A DNA stretch of 13,444 nt, from contig CAJABS010000033.1 in the NCBI GenBank assembly GCA_903938075.1, forward strand, positions 1-13,444. The letters run 5' to 3'. Shown in pieces: positions 1 through 7,694 of the stretch (the stretch's first letter is position 1; every line of letters starts with the position of its first letter). The notes under the pieces were generated by a model, which searched no databases, was not told the origin of the DNA, and saw nothing but the letters and a program-made list of their open reading frames with translations. Origin of the DNA: an uncultured Chloroflexota bacterium (GTDB taxonomy: Bacteria > Chloroflexota > Limnocylindria > Limnocylindrales > Limnocylindraceae). The position numbers were made by a program, and so were the translations under genes.

Positions 1-659
1 CCGAGAACGGCATTGAGGAGCCATTTGAGCAGCTCACGATTGACGTGCCCGTTGACTTCGTTGGCGTGATCACCGGCATCATGGCTGAGCGTCGGGCGCG
101 CATGGAGAACATTCAGCACGGTGCAGACGGTCGCGCCCGTGTGGACTTCTTGATTCCAACGCGCGGTCTGATCGGCGTTCGCGGACGCATCCTCACCGAG
201 ACGCGCGGCACCGCGCTGATCCATCAGCTCTCCGCCGGCTACAAGCCGTGGGTTGGCGAGATTCCGCACCGCACGAACGGTTGTCTGATCTCTGACCGAA
301 CTGGCGTCACCACCGGATACGCGCTCTACGGTATTCAGGAGCGCGGCGAGCTCTTCGTGAATGAGGGCGAGCAGACCTATGAGGGGCAGATCATCGGCGA
401 GAGCGCAAAGCCTGGCGACATGGATGTGAACGCCGTTCGCGAGAAGAAGCTCACCAACATGCGCACGCACTCTCATGACGAGGCGATTCGCTTGACCCCG
501 CCGCGCCGCATGGCCCTGGAGAATGCCCTCGAGTTCATCGGTCCTGACGAGCTCATTGAAGTGACGCCGTCGGCGCTGCGTTTGCGCAAGCGCCTCCTCA
601 ACGAGAACGACCGACGTCGTGATGCGGGCCGCCGCGCCGAGATGCGGGAGTCCCAGTAG
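1..659 (+). CDS. typA: TypA/BipA ribosome-associated GTPase, C-terminal part (5' end outside window)
   Basis: The reading frame is already open at the left edge (first full codon at base 3) and ends at TAG 657-659, leaving about 218 C-terminal residues of a protein usually about 600 long. A GTG at 45 lies inside the conserved sequence and is not the start. Recognisable family segments are TIDVP near the left edge, FLIPTRGLIGVRG, a GYKPWVGEI block, EKKLTNMR, and the closing TPPRRMALENALEFI followed by TPSALRLRKR. These cover the EF-G domain V-like region and the TypA-specific C-terminal domain; the GTPase domain lies upstream of the window. TypA is a translational GTPase that binds the 70S ribosome and helps 50S assembly and growth under cold or other stress (family knowledge). 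The next gene begins 10 bases after the stop, so they may be co-transcribed. The identity is very secure. Confidence 0.96.
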   Translation, partial: ENGIEEPFEQLTIDVPVDFVGVITGIMAERRARMENIQHGADGRARVDFLIPTRGLIGVRGRILTETRGTALIHQLSAGYKPWVGEIPHRTNGCLISDRTGVTTGYALYGIQERGELFVNEGEQTYEGQIIGESAKPGDMDVNAVREKKLTNMRTHSHDEAIRLTPPRRMALENALEFIGPDELIEVTPSALRLRKRLLNENDRRRDAGRRAEMRESQ

Positions 660-669
660 CCTTCGTCCG

Positions 670-1824
670 ATGACGCCAACCCGACTCTTCCTGGATCACG
701 CGGCGGGATCGCCGACGCTCCCAGAGGTCGTGGACTTGATGGCTGAGCTCCAGCACGCCGGCATCGGCAACCCAAACGGTGGACACACGGAGGCTCGACG
801 AGCACGAGCGATCCTCGATGACGCACGGGCAAGCCTCGCCGAAGATTTCAGCGTGGAGCCACGACAGATCACCTTCACTGCAACGGCCTCTGAGGCGCTC
901 GCCCTCGGCCTGCATTCGGCGCTGACGCCGACCGTTCCGCTTGTGACAACGGCGGGGGAGCATCGCGGGTCGCGTGCGCTAGCGGCGCAGCATGCTGCCG
1001 CAGGCGGCGCCGTCGAGCTGTTGCCCCTCGACGCGCACGGTGTGATGCAGGCTGCAGCACTACGTAGTGATCGCCCCGGAGCGGTGGGGCTCTTCGCGCT
1101 CGCCTCAGGCGAGGTCGGCACGATTCAGCCCTGGGCCACTTTCGCCGCCGCATGGCGTGCCTCAGGCGGCGGAGCACTCGTGGCTGATGCGGTACAGGCT
1201 GCCTACGACCACGAGCTTGACGCCCGAGCGACCGGAGCGGCACACCTTGTTGTGGGTTCGGCCAAGGTTGGTGGGCCATTCGGCATTGCTGCGCTCATCA
1301 GCGCGACAGATATCAAGGTGCGACCCCTCATTGTTGGTGGGGGTCAGGAGCGCGGTCGCCGGGGCGGCACAGAGGCGGTTGTCCTTGCCGCCGGATTCGC
1401 CGCCGCGTATCGCGCGCACAGACTCCACGCTGAACAAACACGCCTGCACCTGAATTTGATCACCACGGCCTTTGATGACGCGCTTGGCTCACTTGCTTCA
1501 CTCGGGCTGGCGCCAACCGGCGCACCGTTCACGAGCGAGACACGCCTCGCTGGACATCGTTCATTTGCGGCGGACTGGGCGCTCGGCGATGACCTTGTCG
1601 CAGCGCTCGACCATGCAGGGATCGCCGCCTCAACCGGCTCGGCGTGCATTAGTGGATCACGAGAACCATCTGAAGCACTCCGTGCCATGGGGCATAGCGA
1701 AGGTGAATCCCGTGGCGGTCTCCGCCTCACCTTTGGGCGCGCATCAACAGTGGAGGAGGCGCGCCACGCGGCAACGGCGGTGCGCTCGGTGCTCGAGCGT
1801 GTGCGCACGGCGGTGCCAGCATGA
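670..1824 (+). CDS. Divergent cysteine desulfurase (class V aminotransferase fold, IscS/NifS type)
   Basis: 384 residues from ATG 670. An upstream ATG at 619 in the same frame would add 17 residues and overlap typA by 41 bases, so I reject it; the family begins near the LFLDHAAGSP block (residues 6-15). The enzyme takes sulfur from L-cysteine as a persulfide using PLP. Visible family features: GEH with the PLP-stacking His98, DAVQ (Asp173, Gln176), the PLP lysine at Lys199, the GGGQERGRRGGTE loop, and the active-site cysteine in STGSACISGS at residue 326. Two usual features are altered. The residue before the PLP lysine is Ala instead of His (GSAK rather than SxHK), and the NNE(V/I)G motif reads SGEVG. 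Its stop overlaps the mnmA start as ATGA, so the product probably feeds sulfur to MnmA, as YrvO does in Bacillus subtilis. That role is inference; general Fe-S cluster supply is the alternative. Confidence 0.9.
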   Translation: MTPTRLFLDHAAGSPTLPEVVDLMAELQHAGIGNPNGGHTEARRARAILDDARASLAEDFSVEPRQITFTATASEALALGLHSALTPTVPLVTTAGEHRGSRALAAQHAAAGGAVELLPLDAHGVMQAAALRSDRPGAVGLFALASGEVGTIQPWATFAAAWRASGGGALVADAVQAAYDHELDARATGAAHLVVGSAKVGGPFGIAALISATDIKVRPLIVGGGQERGRRGGTEAVVLAAGFAAAYRAHRLHAEQTRLHLNLITTAFDDALGSLASLGLAPTGAPFTSETRLAGHRSFAADWALGDDLVAALDHAGIAASTGSACISGSREPSEALRAMGHSEGESRGGLRLTFGRASTVEEARHAATAVRSVLERVRTAVPA

Positions 1825-2981
1825 CGCTGACCACAACACCGCTCGGCGGTCTCCCGATCGGTTGGCAGGCGGCACCAGAGGCAACCGCGCCAGAGCGTGT
1901 TCTCGTAGCACTCTCAGGTGGCGTTGACTCATCGGTCGCTGCCGCACTCCTGGTCGAAGCTGGCCATGAGGTTGTCGGCGTATGGATGCGACTGCATAGC
2001 GCCGCCGATCAGCGCGACGGACATCGCAAGAGCTGCTGCACCCTTGATGCCGCCGATGATGCGCGTCGCGTTGCCGACCATCTCGGCATCCCATTTCATA
2101 TCCAGAACCTCGAGCAAGAGTTTGCCGATGCCGTCTTGGAGCCTTTTGTGGCCGCGTATCAGAGCGGTGAGACGCCGAGCCCGTGCGTTGGCTGCAACAC
2201 GGCGGTCAAGTTCGGCGCACTCGTTGGTAAGGGGAGTGCCCTCTTCGGCTGTGATGCCGTTGCCACTGGGCACTACGCGCGTCGTGCCGTCTCTGATGAC
2301 GGGCTCTCGTGGCGACTGCGCGCCGCCGTCGACACCGAGAAAGATCAGACGTATTTCTTGCATGGTCTCGACAGTGCCGCTATCGCGCGAGCTCGCTTTC
2401 CACTTGGCGGCATGACGAAGCCTGAAGTGCGCGAGGCGGCCCGAGCGCGCGGTCTCGTCACCGCAGAGAAGCCAGAGAGCCAAGAGATCTGTTTCGTGCC
2501 CAACGGCGATTACCGCAGCCTGTTGCGCGAACGCGGCGCCGGACGCGGCGAGGGTGATGTGGTCGACGAGTCGGGCGCTGTCGTCGGGACGCATGCCGGA
2601 AGCGAAGGGTTCACTGTTGGTCAGCGCAGGGGCCTCCCGGGGAGTGGTGTCTCTGCGCGCTATGTCAGCTCGGTAGATCCTGTGACGAATCGAATCACCA
2701 TTGCGCCACGTGCAGCGCTTGACGTGCGCAACATTGCACTAGTAGAAGCGGCAACACCAGAAGGGCTCATCACCTCCGGCGCCCAGGTGCAGGGCCTGGC
2801 GCGCATTCGACACCGCGGTGCCCTTGCGCAGGGCACGGTGACGGGCCTCGGTGGCGGCGCAGCAACACTTGCGCTTGACGATCCACTCTGGGCGCCATCG
2901 CCAGGGCAGACGGTGGTGCTCTACGACGGGGAGACGCTCGTCGCTGGCGCGCGAATTGCCCGACCGCAACCCTCCGCATGA
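1821..2981 (+). CDS. mnmA: tRNA-specific 2-thiouridylase MnmA
   Basis: 386 residues, slightly longer than the E. coli enzyme (about 368). MnmA thiolates U34 in the wobble position of Lys, Glu and Gln tRNAs, activating the uridine with ATP and using a protein-borne persulfide. The ATP-binding PP-loop SGGVDSS is at residues 32-38. The first catalytic cysteine is Cys122 in SPCVGCN, with a further Cys125. The second is Cys224 in ESQEICFVPNGDYR. Other family blocks are ATGHYAR, KDQTYFLHGL and FTVGQRRGL, followed by a C-terminal beta-barrel domain. A Cys-Cys pair at residues 72-73 precedes the DARRVADHLGIPFHI segment, as in several Gram-positive and alphaproteobacterial homologues. The ATG overlaps the desulfurase stop (ATGA), and its own stop overlaps the next small gene the same way, so all three are probably translationally coupled. 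Confidence 0.96.
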   Translation: MTLTTTPLGGLPIGWQAAPEATAPERVLVALSGGVDSSVAAALLVEAGHEVVGVWMRLHSAADQRDGHRKSCCTLDAADDARRVADHLGIPFHIQNLEQEFADAVLEPFVAAYQSGETPSPCVGCNTAVKFGALVGKGSALFGCDAVATGHYARRAVSDDGLSWRLRAAVDTEKDQTYFLHGLDSAAIARARFPLGGMTKPEVREAARARGLVTAEKPESQEICFVPNGDYRSLLRERGAGRGEGDVVDESGAVVGTHAGSEGFTVGQRRGLPGSGVSARYVSSVDPVTNRITIAPRAALDVRNIALVEAATPEGLITSGAQVQGLARIRHRGALAQGTVTGLGGGAATLALDDPLWAPSPGQTVVLYDGETLVAGARIARPQPSA

Positions 2982-3247
2982 TTGAACCGGCACCGCTCCT
3001 GATCGCCCTCTCTGTTGGGGTGGCGTTGCTGATCGGAAGGCTTCTCTCTGCGCGTGCATCTCTCCCAGTTGGGCTGTTTGGCGCAGTGGTTGGTGCCCTG
3101 CTGTTGCAGGTGGCGGCAGAGCGCCTGCTCGGGGGGCTCTACCCCGTAGGCGGCACGGCCTGGCCGGCCCCGCTGGTCGGCGCGATCCTCGGCGAGCGGC
3201 TCACGGCACGGATTGCAACCGATTGGGAGCGAGGGCAGCGACCCTAA
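2978..3247 (+). CDS. Small hypothetical membrane protein
   Basis: 89 residues, starting at an ATG that overlaps the mnmA stop as ATGA and ending at TAA 3245-3247. I do not recognise the family. The sequence has two clear hydrophobic segments, roughly residues 7-25 and 30-50. A weaker third lies near residues 63-73, where WPAPLVGAILGE is rich in Gly, Ala and Pro. The C-terminus is polar and charged (DWERGQRP). The Gly/Ala-rich short helices resemble in style small integral membrane proteins such as the GlsB/YeaQ group, but no diagnostic motif is present and I do not assign it. The tight overlap and lack of stops make it a likely real gene. Its position between mnmA and alaS gives no clear functional hint. 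Confidence 0.7.
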   Translation: MIEPAPLLIALSVGVALLIGRLLSARASLPVGLFGAVVGALLLQVAAERLLGGLYPVGGTAWPAPLVGAILGERLTARIATDWERGQRP

Positions 3248-3259
3248 GGCGGGGACCCC

Positions 3260-3277
3260 CTCGGGTACACTCCGAGC
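3260..3277 (+). promoter_or_regulatory. Putative alaS promoter (-10 TACACT) inside an inverted repeat
   Basis: The 30-base gap before alaS contains TACACT at 3266-3271. It ends exactly 6 bases before the GTG start, the spacing expected if transcription begins at or next to the start codon (leaderless mRNA). The hexamer lies in the 7-base loop between CTCGG (3260-3264) and its reverse complement CCGAG (3272-3276). A second small palindrome, GGGG-A-CCCC, lies at 3251-3259. There is no Shine-Dalgarno-like sequence before the GTG, which supports the leaderless reading. I see no convincing -35 hexamer. The inverted repeat could be an operator or chance in GC-rich DNA. Confidence 0.5.
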
Positions 3278-6007
3278 GTGGAACGCGATCCTCGAATCCC
3301 AACGCAGAGCGCCGCCGACCTTCGGTCTCGGTTCGTGGCGTTCTTTGAGGCGCGTGGGCACACCCAGGTGCCGAGCGCCTCACTCGTCCCCGCAGGTGAC
3401 GCCACCCTCCTCTTCACCAACTCGGGGATGGTCCAGTTCAAAGAGCTCTTCAGCGGCGCTGAGACCCGCTCGTATCGCCGCGCTGTCGATTACCAGCGTT
3501 GCTTGCGTGTCGCCGGAAAGCACAACGACTTTGAAGAGGTCGGCCGAACACCACGACACCACACCCTCTTTGAGATGCTCGGCTCCTGGTCGTTCGGCGA
3601 CTACTTCAAGCGCGATGCGATCCTCTGGGCCTGGGAGTTCCTCACCGTCGAAGCTGGGATCCCTGCCGATCGCCTCGCCGTCACGGTCTACAGCGATGAC
3701 GAAGAGTCGGCCAACATCTGGCTGAAGGAGGTCGGCGTTCCCGCCGATCGCCTCGCACGATGGGGTGACGTCGACAAGGGGAACGATGCGAACTTCTGGC
3801 GCATGGCGGAGACAGGCCCGTGTGGCCCCTGCTCCGAGATTCACTTTGATCGCGGCGCAGATCTCTCTTGTGGCGCCGACTGCCTCCCAGATCATTCCGA
3901 GCATTGCCCACGTTGGCTCGAGGTCTGGAATCTCGTCTTCATGCAGTACGAACAGCACCCAGATGGTCGACGCACCGAGCTTCCGTTCAAGAGCGTCGAT
4001 ACGGGCATGGGTCTTGAGCGCCTTGCCAGCGTCTCGCAGCAGGTGCTCTCCAACTACGACACCGACCTCTTCCTGCCAATCCATGCGGCGATGCGCAAGA
4101 TCACCAAGCACTCGATGGCGGAGTTTGACGCGCAGCGCTTCAGCTATCAGGTGATCGCCGATCACTCCCGCGCCGTCACCTTCTTGCTCGCCGACGGCGT
4201 GCGACCGGGGAACGAAGGTCGCGGCTACGTCTTGCGTCGTATCATCCGCCGCGCGGTGCGCCACGCACGACTCCTCGGCATCACCAAGCCGTTCCTTGGC
4301 GCAATCGCCCGGGAAGTCGTGGCGATCATGGGGCCTTCGTATCCGTACCTGCGTGACGGAGAGACGGCGATCCTTGAAGGGATCGAACGCGAAGAGGCGC
4401 AGTTTGCGCGAACGCTCGATGCCGGCTCAAGTCTGCTCGGCGATGCACTCGCCGAACTCGGGGCAGGGGAGAGCGTCGTGGGGCGTCGCGCCGATGATCT
4501 TCCGGCCACTAGCCCAACCCTCGGTGGCGAGATTGCCTTCAAGTTGCACGATACATACGGGTTTCCGATTGATCTCACCGTTGAACTCGCCGCTGAGCGC
4601 GGTGTTGCCGTCGACCGTGCTGGCTTTGAGAGCGCCCTCGCTGAGCAGCGCGAGCGTAGCCGCGGTGGCAAGAAGGCCGCGCTTGCCGAGATCGCCGTGA
4701 CCACCGCCCTCTATGAAGAGATTCTGCGTCGTGTGGGCGAGACAGAGTTTGTCGGCTACGAGCACCTTGAATCGGAGAGCACGATCTTGGGGCTCCTTCG
4801 CGACGGTGTCGAGGTTCCTGCGCTCGCAGCGGGCGAAGAGGGGCAACTGATTGTTGGGCGCACCCCGTTCTATGCCGAGCGCGGCGGGCAGGTGGGCGAT
4901 TCAGGGCAAGCCCTTGATGCCAGCGGGAAGCTCCTCGCCGAGGTGAGCGATACGCAGCGTCCAGTTGGTGCGCTCACGGTGCATACGATTCGTGCCGCTG
5001 CACCCCTCAAGGTGGGAGATGCCGTCGCTTTGCGGGTGGAGCCAGTGCGCCGCGCCGCCACGATGCGCAACCACACAGCGACACACGTGCTGCACCGGGC
5101 AATCCGTATCGTTGCTGGGGCAGATGCGAAGCAGCGTGGCTCCCTCGTGCACCCCGACTACCTGCGCTTTGACTATCCCCTCGAGCGCTCACTTACGCGC
5201 GATGAGCGCGATCAGACGGAGGCCGAGGTGCGACGAGCCATCCGAGAGGATATGGCGGTCGTTGTCGCACATATGAGCATGGGCGAAGCGGTCAAGGCTG
5301 GTGCCGACGCCTTCTTTGATGAGAAGTACGGCGAAACCGTGCGCACCGTGCGCATGGAGGAGTACTCGCATGAGCTCTGCGGCGGCACCCACTGCCGCGC
5401 CACCGGTCAGATCGGAAGTTTTGTGATCACCAGCGAACGCAGCATCGGCTCTGGCCTGCGCCGTATTGAGGCGCTCACAGGGGCCGCCGCCGACGAATAC
5501 CTCCGACAGCAGTCGCGCACCCTTGAGGCGAGTGCTGAGGCGGCAGGCGCCCAAGATGCCCACACGGTGCCGCAGCGCATCGCCGCTCTGCAGGCGGAAC
5601 TGAAAGAGGCGAAGCGCCGTGCCAAGGCTGGTGGATCCGCCCGCATCGACCTTGCAGCACTCGCGGCCCAGGCGACTGCGCGCGGTTCAATCTCCATTCT
5701 TGTCACCGCGCTGGACGTCGAAGACGACGAGGCGCTGAAAGAGGCGGCGAAGCAGCTCCGCAAGAAGATGGGAGCTGGCGTGCTTGCGCTGGTACGCCCC
5801 GCCGAAAGCCCGGAGATCTTCGTCTCTGTTGAGGGGAGTGCCGAGCATGATGCTGGTGCACTCGCCGCCGCCGCCGCGACCGCACTTGGCGGACGTGGAG
5901 GCGGACGACCAGCGATGGGACAGGGCCGGGGCGCCGTTGGCAGCAGCGCCGAAGAGGCAGCCACCGCTCTCGCAACGACACTCGGTGTGGAGGTGGCTCG
6001 ATCGTGA
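3278..6007 (+). CDS. alaS: Alanyl-tRNA synthetase
   Basis: 909 residues from a GTG start, slightly longer than the E. coli enzyme (876). It charges tRNA-Ala in the cytoplasm and removes mischarged Ser or Gly. The class II catalytic core occupies the N-terminal part, with FTNSGMVQFK, GRTPRHHTLFEMLGSWSFGDYFK and the WNLVFMQYE region. A Cys-rich stretch (Cys182, 185, 198, 202, 210) lies before that block. The segment DTYGFPIDLT follows near residue 430. The editing domain carries HTATH (His599, His603) and CGGTH (Cys701, His705), the four expected zinc ligands. The C-Ala domain follows, with a Gly-rich GGRGGGRPAMGQG element near the end; it has Ala where many homologues have Asp. An insertion near residues 404-414 (RRADDLPATSP) is not usual. 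The GTG start is supported by the N-terminal block and by a promoter-like hexamer just upstream. The stop overlaps ruvX. Confidence 0.98.
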   Translation: MERDPRIPTQSAADLRSRFVAFFEARGHTQVPSASLVPAGDATLLFTNSGMVQFKELFSGAETRSYRRAVDYQRCLRVAGKHNDFEEVGRTPRHHTLFEMLGSWSFGDYFKRDAILWAWEFLTVEAGIPADRLAVTVYSDDEESANIWLKEVGVPADRLARWGDVDKGNDANFWRMAETGPCGPCSEIHFDRGADLSCGADCLPDHSEHCPRWLEVWNLVFMQYEQHPDGRRTELPFKSVDTGMGLERLASVSQQVLSNYDTDLFLPIHAAMRKITKHSMAEFDAQRFSYQVIADHSRAVTFLLADGVRPGNEGRGYVLRRIIRRAVRHARLLGITKPFLGAIAREVVAIMGPSYPYLRDGETAILEGIEREEAQFARTLDAGSSLLGDALAELGAGESVVGRRADDLPATSPTLGGEIAFKLHDTYGFPIDLTVELAAERGVAVDRAGFESALAEQRERSRGGKKAALAEIAVTTALYEEILRRVGETEFVGYEHLESESTILGLLRDGVEVPALAAGEEGQLIVGRTPFYAERGGQVGDSGQALDASGKLLAEVSDTQRPVGALTVHTIRAAAPLKVGDAVALRVEPVRRAATMRNHTATHVLHRAIRIVAGADAKQRGSLVHPDYLRFDYPLERSLTRDERDQTEAEVRRAIREDMAVVVAHMSMGEAVKAGADAFFDEKYGETVRTVRMEEYSHELCGGTHCRATGQIGSFVITSERSIGSGLRRIEALTGAAADEYLRQQSRTLEASAEAAGAQDAHTVPQRIAALQAELKEAKRRAKAGGSARIDLAALAAQATARGSISILVTALDVEDDEALKEAAKQLRKKMGAGVLALVRPAESPEIFVSVEGSAEHDAGALAAAAATALGGRGGGRPAMGQGRGAVGSSAEEAATALATTLGVEVARS

Positions 6008-6510
6008 GTGGCACACCGCCACGCCGCGCCCTCGGCATCGACCTCGGCGATCGGCGCATCGGTCTCGCCCTTCGTGAAGACTCCGCGGCACCACGTGGGC
6101 TCCCAACCATGATGCGTCTCGCCACCGCAGCAGCAGATAGCGAACGACTACGCACGATCGCCGCCGAGGGACGCGTGACGGAACTGGTGGTCGGCCTGCC
6201 GCTCCACAGCGATGGGAGCGTGGGCACACAAGCGACCGCAACGTTGCGTTGGGCGAGCGAGGTAGCCAGTGCGCTGCAGTTGCCAATCACCTTTGTTGAC
6301 GAGCGCTACTCGTCGCAACGCGCCGAGGAGTCACTCGGCCGTGCGGCCCGGGGGAGCAACGGTGGCGCACCCGGCCCAGCTCGACGTGAGGCCCGTCGTG
6401 CCGCTGTTGATCGTGAAGCGGCGCGACTCATTCTTGAAGATGCCCTGAATCCAGCGCTTCTCATCGATCCGACAACACTTGCCGTTCACGTACGCGAGTC
6501 CGCAACATGA
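6004..6510 (+). CDS. ruvX: RuvX/YqgF family RNase H-fold nuclease (16S rRNA processing or Holliday junction resolvase)
   Basis: 168 residues, starting with GTG that overlaps the alaS stop (GTGA). The RNase H-like fold is shown by LGIDLGDRRIGLAL near the N-terminus (Asp13), ELVVGLPLHSDGSVG in the middle, FVDERYSSQRAEESL (Asp99, Glu100), and DREAARLILEDAL near the end (Asp136). These acidic residues match the expected metal-binding positions. In E. coli YqgF matures the 5' end of 16S rRNA, and it was first proposed as a Holliday junction resolvase; which role applies here cannot be told. A Gly/Ala/Arg-rich loop around residues 110-132 (GRAARGSNGGAPGPARR) is longer than usual. An alaS-ruvX-mltG order is common in Gram-positive lineages, which supports the call. 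Confidence 0.93.
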   Translation: MSGTPPRRALGIDLGDRRIGLALREDSAAPRGLPTMMRLATAAADSERLRTIAAEGRVTELVVGLPLHSDGSVGTQATATLRWASEVASALQLPITFVDERYSSQRAEESLGRAARGSNGGAPGPARREARRAAVDREAARLILEDALNPALLIDPTTLAVHVRESAT

Positions 6511-7694
6511 GTCGCAGCACACTGCTCCGCCTCGTTGCAGGCGTTCTGATCGCTGTGGTGCTCTTCCGCGTTGCCGCGCCTCCTCTGATCGGCGACACGC
6601 TGGTCACCGCTGGTGTGCGCTCGCCAGGGATCGCCACGCTGCCGATCATCAGCGACATCATTCAAGAGCGCCTCGGCACTCGCACGACTGAACCGGCTGG
6701 CACTGACACCACGCTGGTGACGGTGGAGATTGCCGCGGGAACGGGGACCGCCGCCATCGCCAGCCAACTACGCGAAGCTGGGCTGATTGCCGACGAGATC
6801 GGCTTTATCTACGCGGTGCGCGCCGCTAACCTCGACGGCAAGTTGCAGGCTGGCACCTTTAAGGTCTCTGCCTCCATGACCCCCACCGAGGTTGCGACTG
6901 CACTGACCGATCCGTATCGCGAGCCAACGATCGGGGTAGACATTCGTGCTGGGCTGCGGATTGAGCAGATCGTTGCGAAGTTGACCACGCTTGAACTGCC
7001 ATTTGAGCCAGCTGATGTGCTGACGATCTTGCGCAAGCCGAGCGCCGAACTGATCGCTGACTATCCGTGGCTTGACCTGCCGAAGGGGGGAACGCTTGAG
7101 GGCCGGCTCGGCTCTGGCTCCCTCAGTGTGCCTGTCTCGGCAACCGCAGAGTCGTTCGTACGCATCCTGCTTGATCGATTTGAGGAGCAGGTGCCCGAGC
7201 AGTATCGCGGAAGCTCCGGTGGCTACTCGTTTAATCAGATCCTGACACTCGCCTCCATTGTTGAGAAGGAGGCCGCCCTCGATGATGAGCGGCCGCGTAT
7301 GGCCGGCGTGTATACCTATCGACTGCAGCTCGGCCAGGGGCTCTTCGCCGATCCCACCATCATTTGGGTTGCCGACTCTGCGGCGCTTCGCAAACTTAAG
7401 TTGTCAAAGTGGGCCAGCTACGAGTTCTGGAAGTTCCCAGCAAAGCCGTATTCCGGCCTGATTCCGCCGCGTGTGCCTGCCGACCTCGTACCGTGGAACA
7501 CCTTCGTTCGTGGCGGCATCCCGCCGGCGCCGCTCTGCTCACCATCACTCGCATCGATCATTGCGGCACGCGAACCCGACTCCAGCCGCAAAGAGCTCTA
7601 CTTCGTACTGATCCCAGGAAGCGGTGGTCGCCACGATTTCAGCAAAACTCTCGCGGAGCATGAGGCGAAGGCTCGAGCGTACGGATGGAAGTAA
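6507..7694 (+). CDS. mltG: Endolytic peptidoglycan transglycosylase MltG (YceG family)
   Basis: 395 residues; the ATG overlaps the ruvX stop (ATGA). The protein would be anchored in the membrane by one N-terminal helix (about residues 5-24) with the rest outside. A LysM-like segment follows (VEIAAGTGTAAIASQLREAGLI, then LQAGTFKVS). The catalytic YceG core includes LASIVEKEAAL, whose Glu253 sits where the catalytic glutamate is expected, then ADPTIIWVA, PWNTFVRGGIPPAPLC and the closing DFSKTLAEH. MltG cuts nascent glycan strands and sets their length (family knowledge). The family hallmark LEGxLFPDTY is degenerate here (LEGRLGSGSLSVP), and there is an extra stretch between ADPTII and PWNTF. 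It is longer than the E. coli protein (340). The stop lies inside the start region of the next gene. Confidence 0.93.
   Translation: MSRSTLLRLVAGVLIAVVLFRVAAPPLIGDTLVTAGVRSPGIATLPIISDIIQERLGTRTTEPAGTDTTLVTVEIAAGTGTAAIASQLREAGLIADEIGFIYAVRAANLDGKLQAGTFKVSASMTPTEVATALTDPYREPTIGVDIRAGLRIEQIVAKLTTLELPFEPADVLTILRKPSAELIADYPWLDLPKGGTLEGRLGSGSLSVPVSATAESFVRILLDRFEEQVPEQYRGSSGGYSFNQILTLASIVEKEAALDDERPRMAGVYTYRLQLGQGLFADPTIIWVADSAALRKLKLSKWASYEFWKFPAKPYSGLIPPRVPADLVPWNTFVRGGIPPAPLCSPSLASIIAAREPDSSRKELYFVLIPGSGGRHDFSKTLAEHEAKARAYGWK

Noticed and set aside
619..669. Upstream ATG of the desulfurase gene, adding 17 residues
   Set aside because: It lies inside the conserved typA C-terminus, and the extension matches nothing in the family. 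ATG 670 fits the conserved N-terminal block.
3380..4264. Long open frame (294 codons) on the - strand inside alaS
   Set aside because: It is wholly antisense to a fully conserved alaS and shows no recognisable motif. Long antisense frames are expected in GC-rich coding DNA.
5687..6290. Two overlapping - strand frames of about 195-199 codons at the alaS-ruvX junction
   Set aside because: Both are Arg/Ser/Pro-rich shadows of conserved genes with no start-site support.
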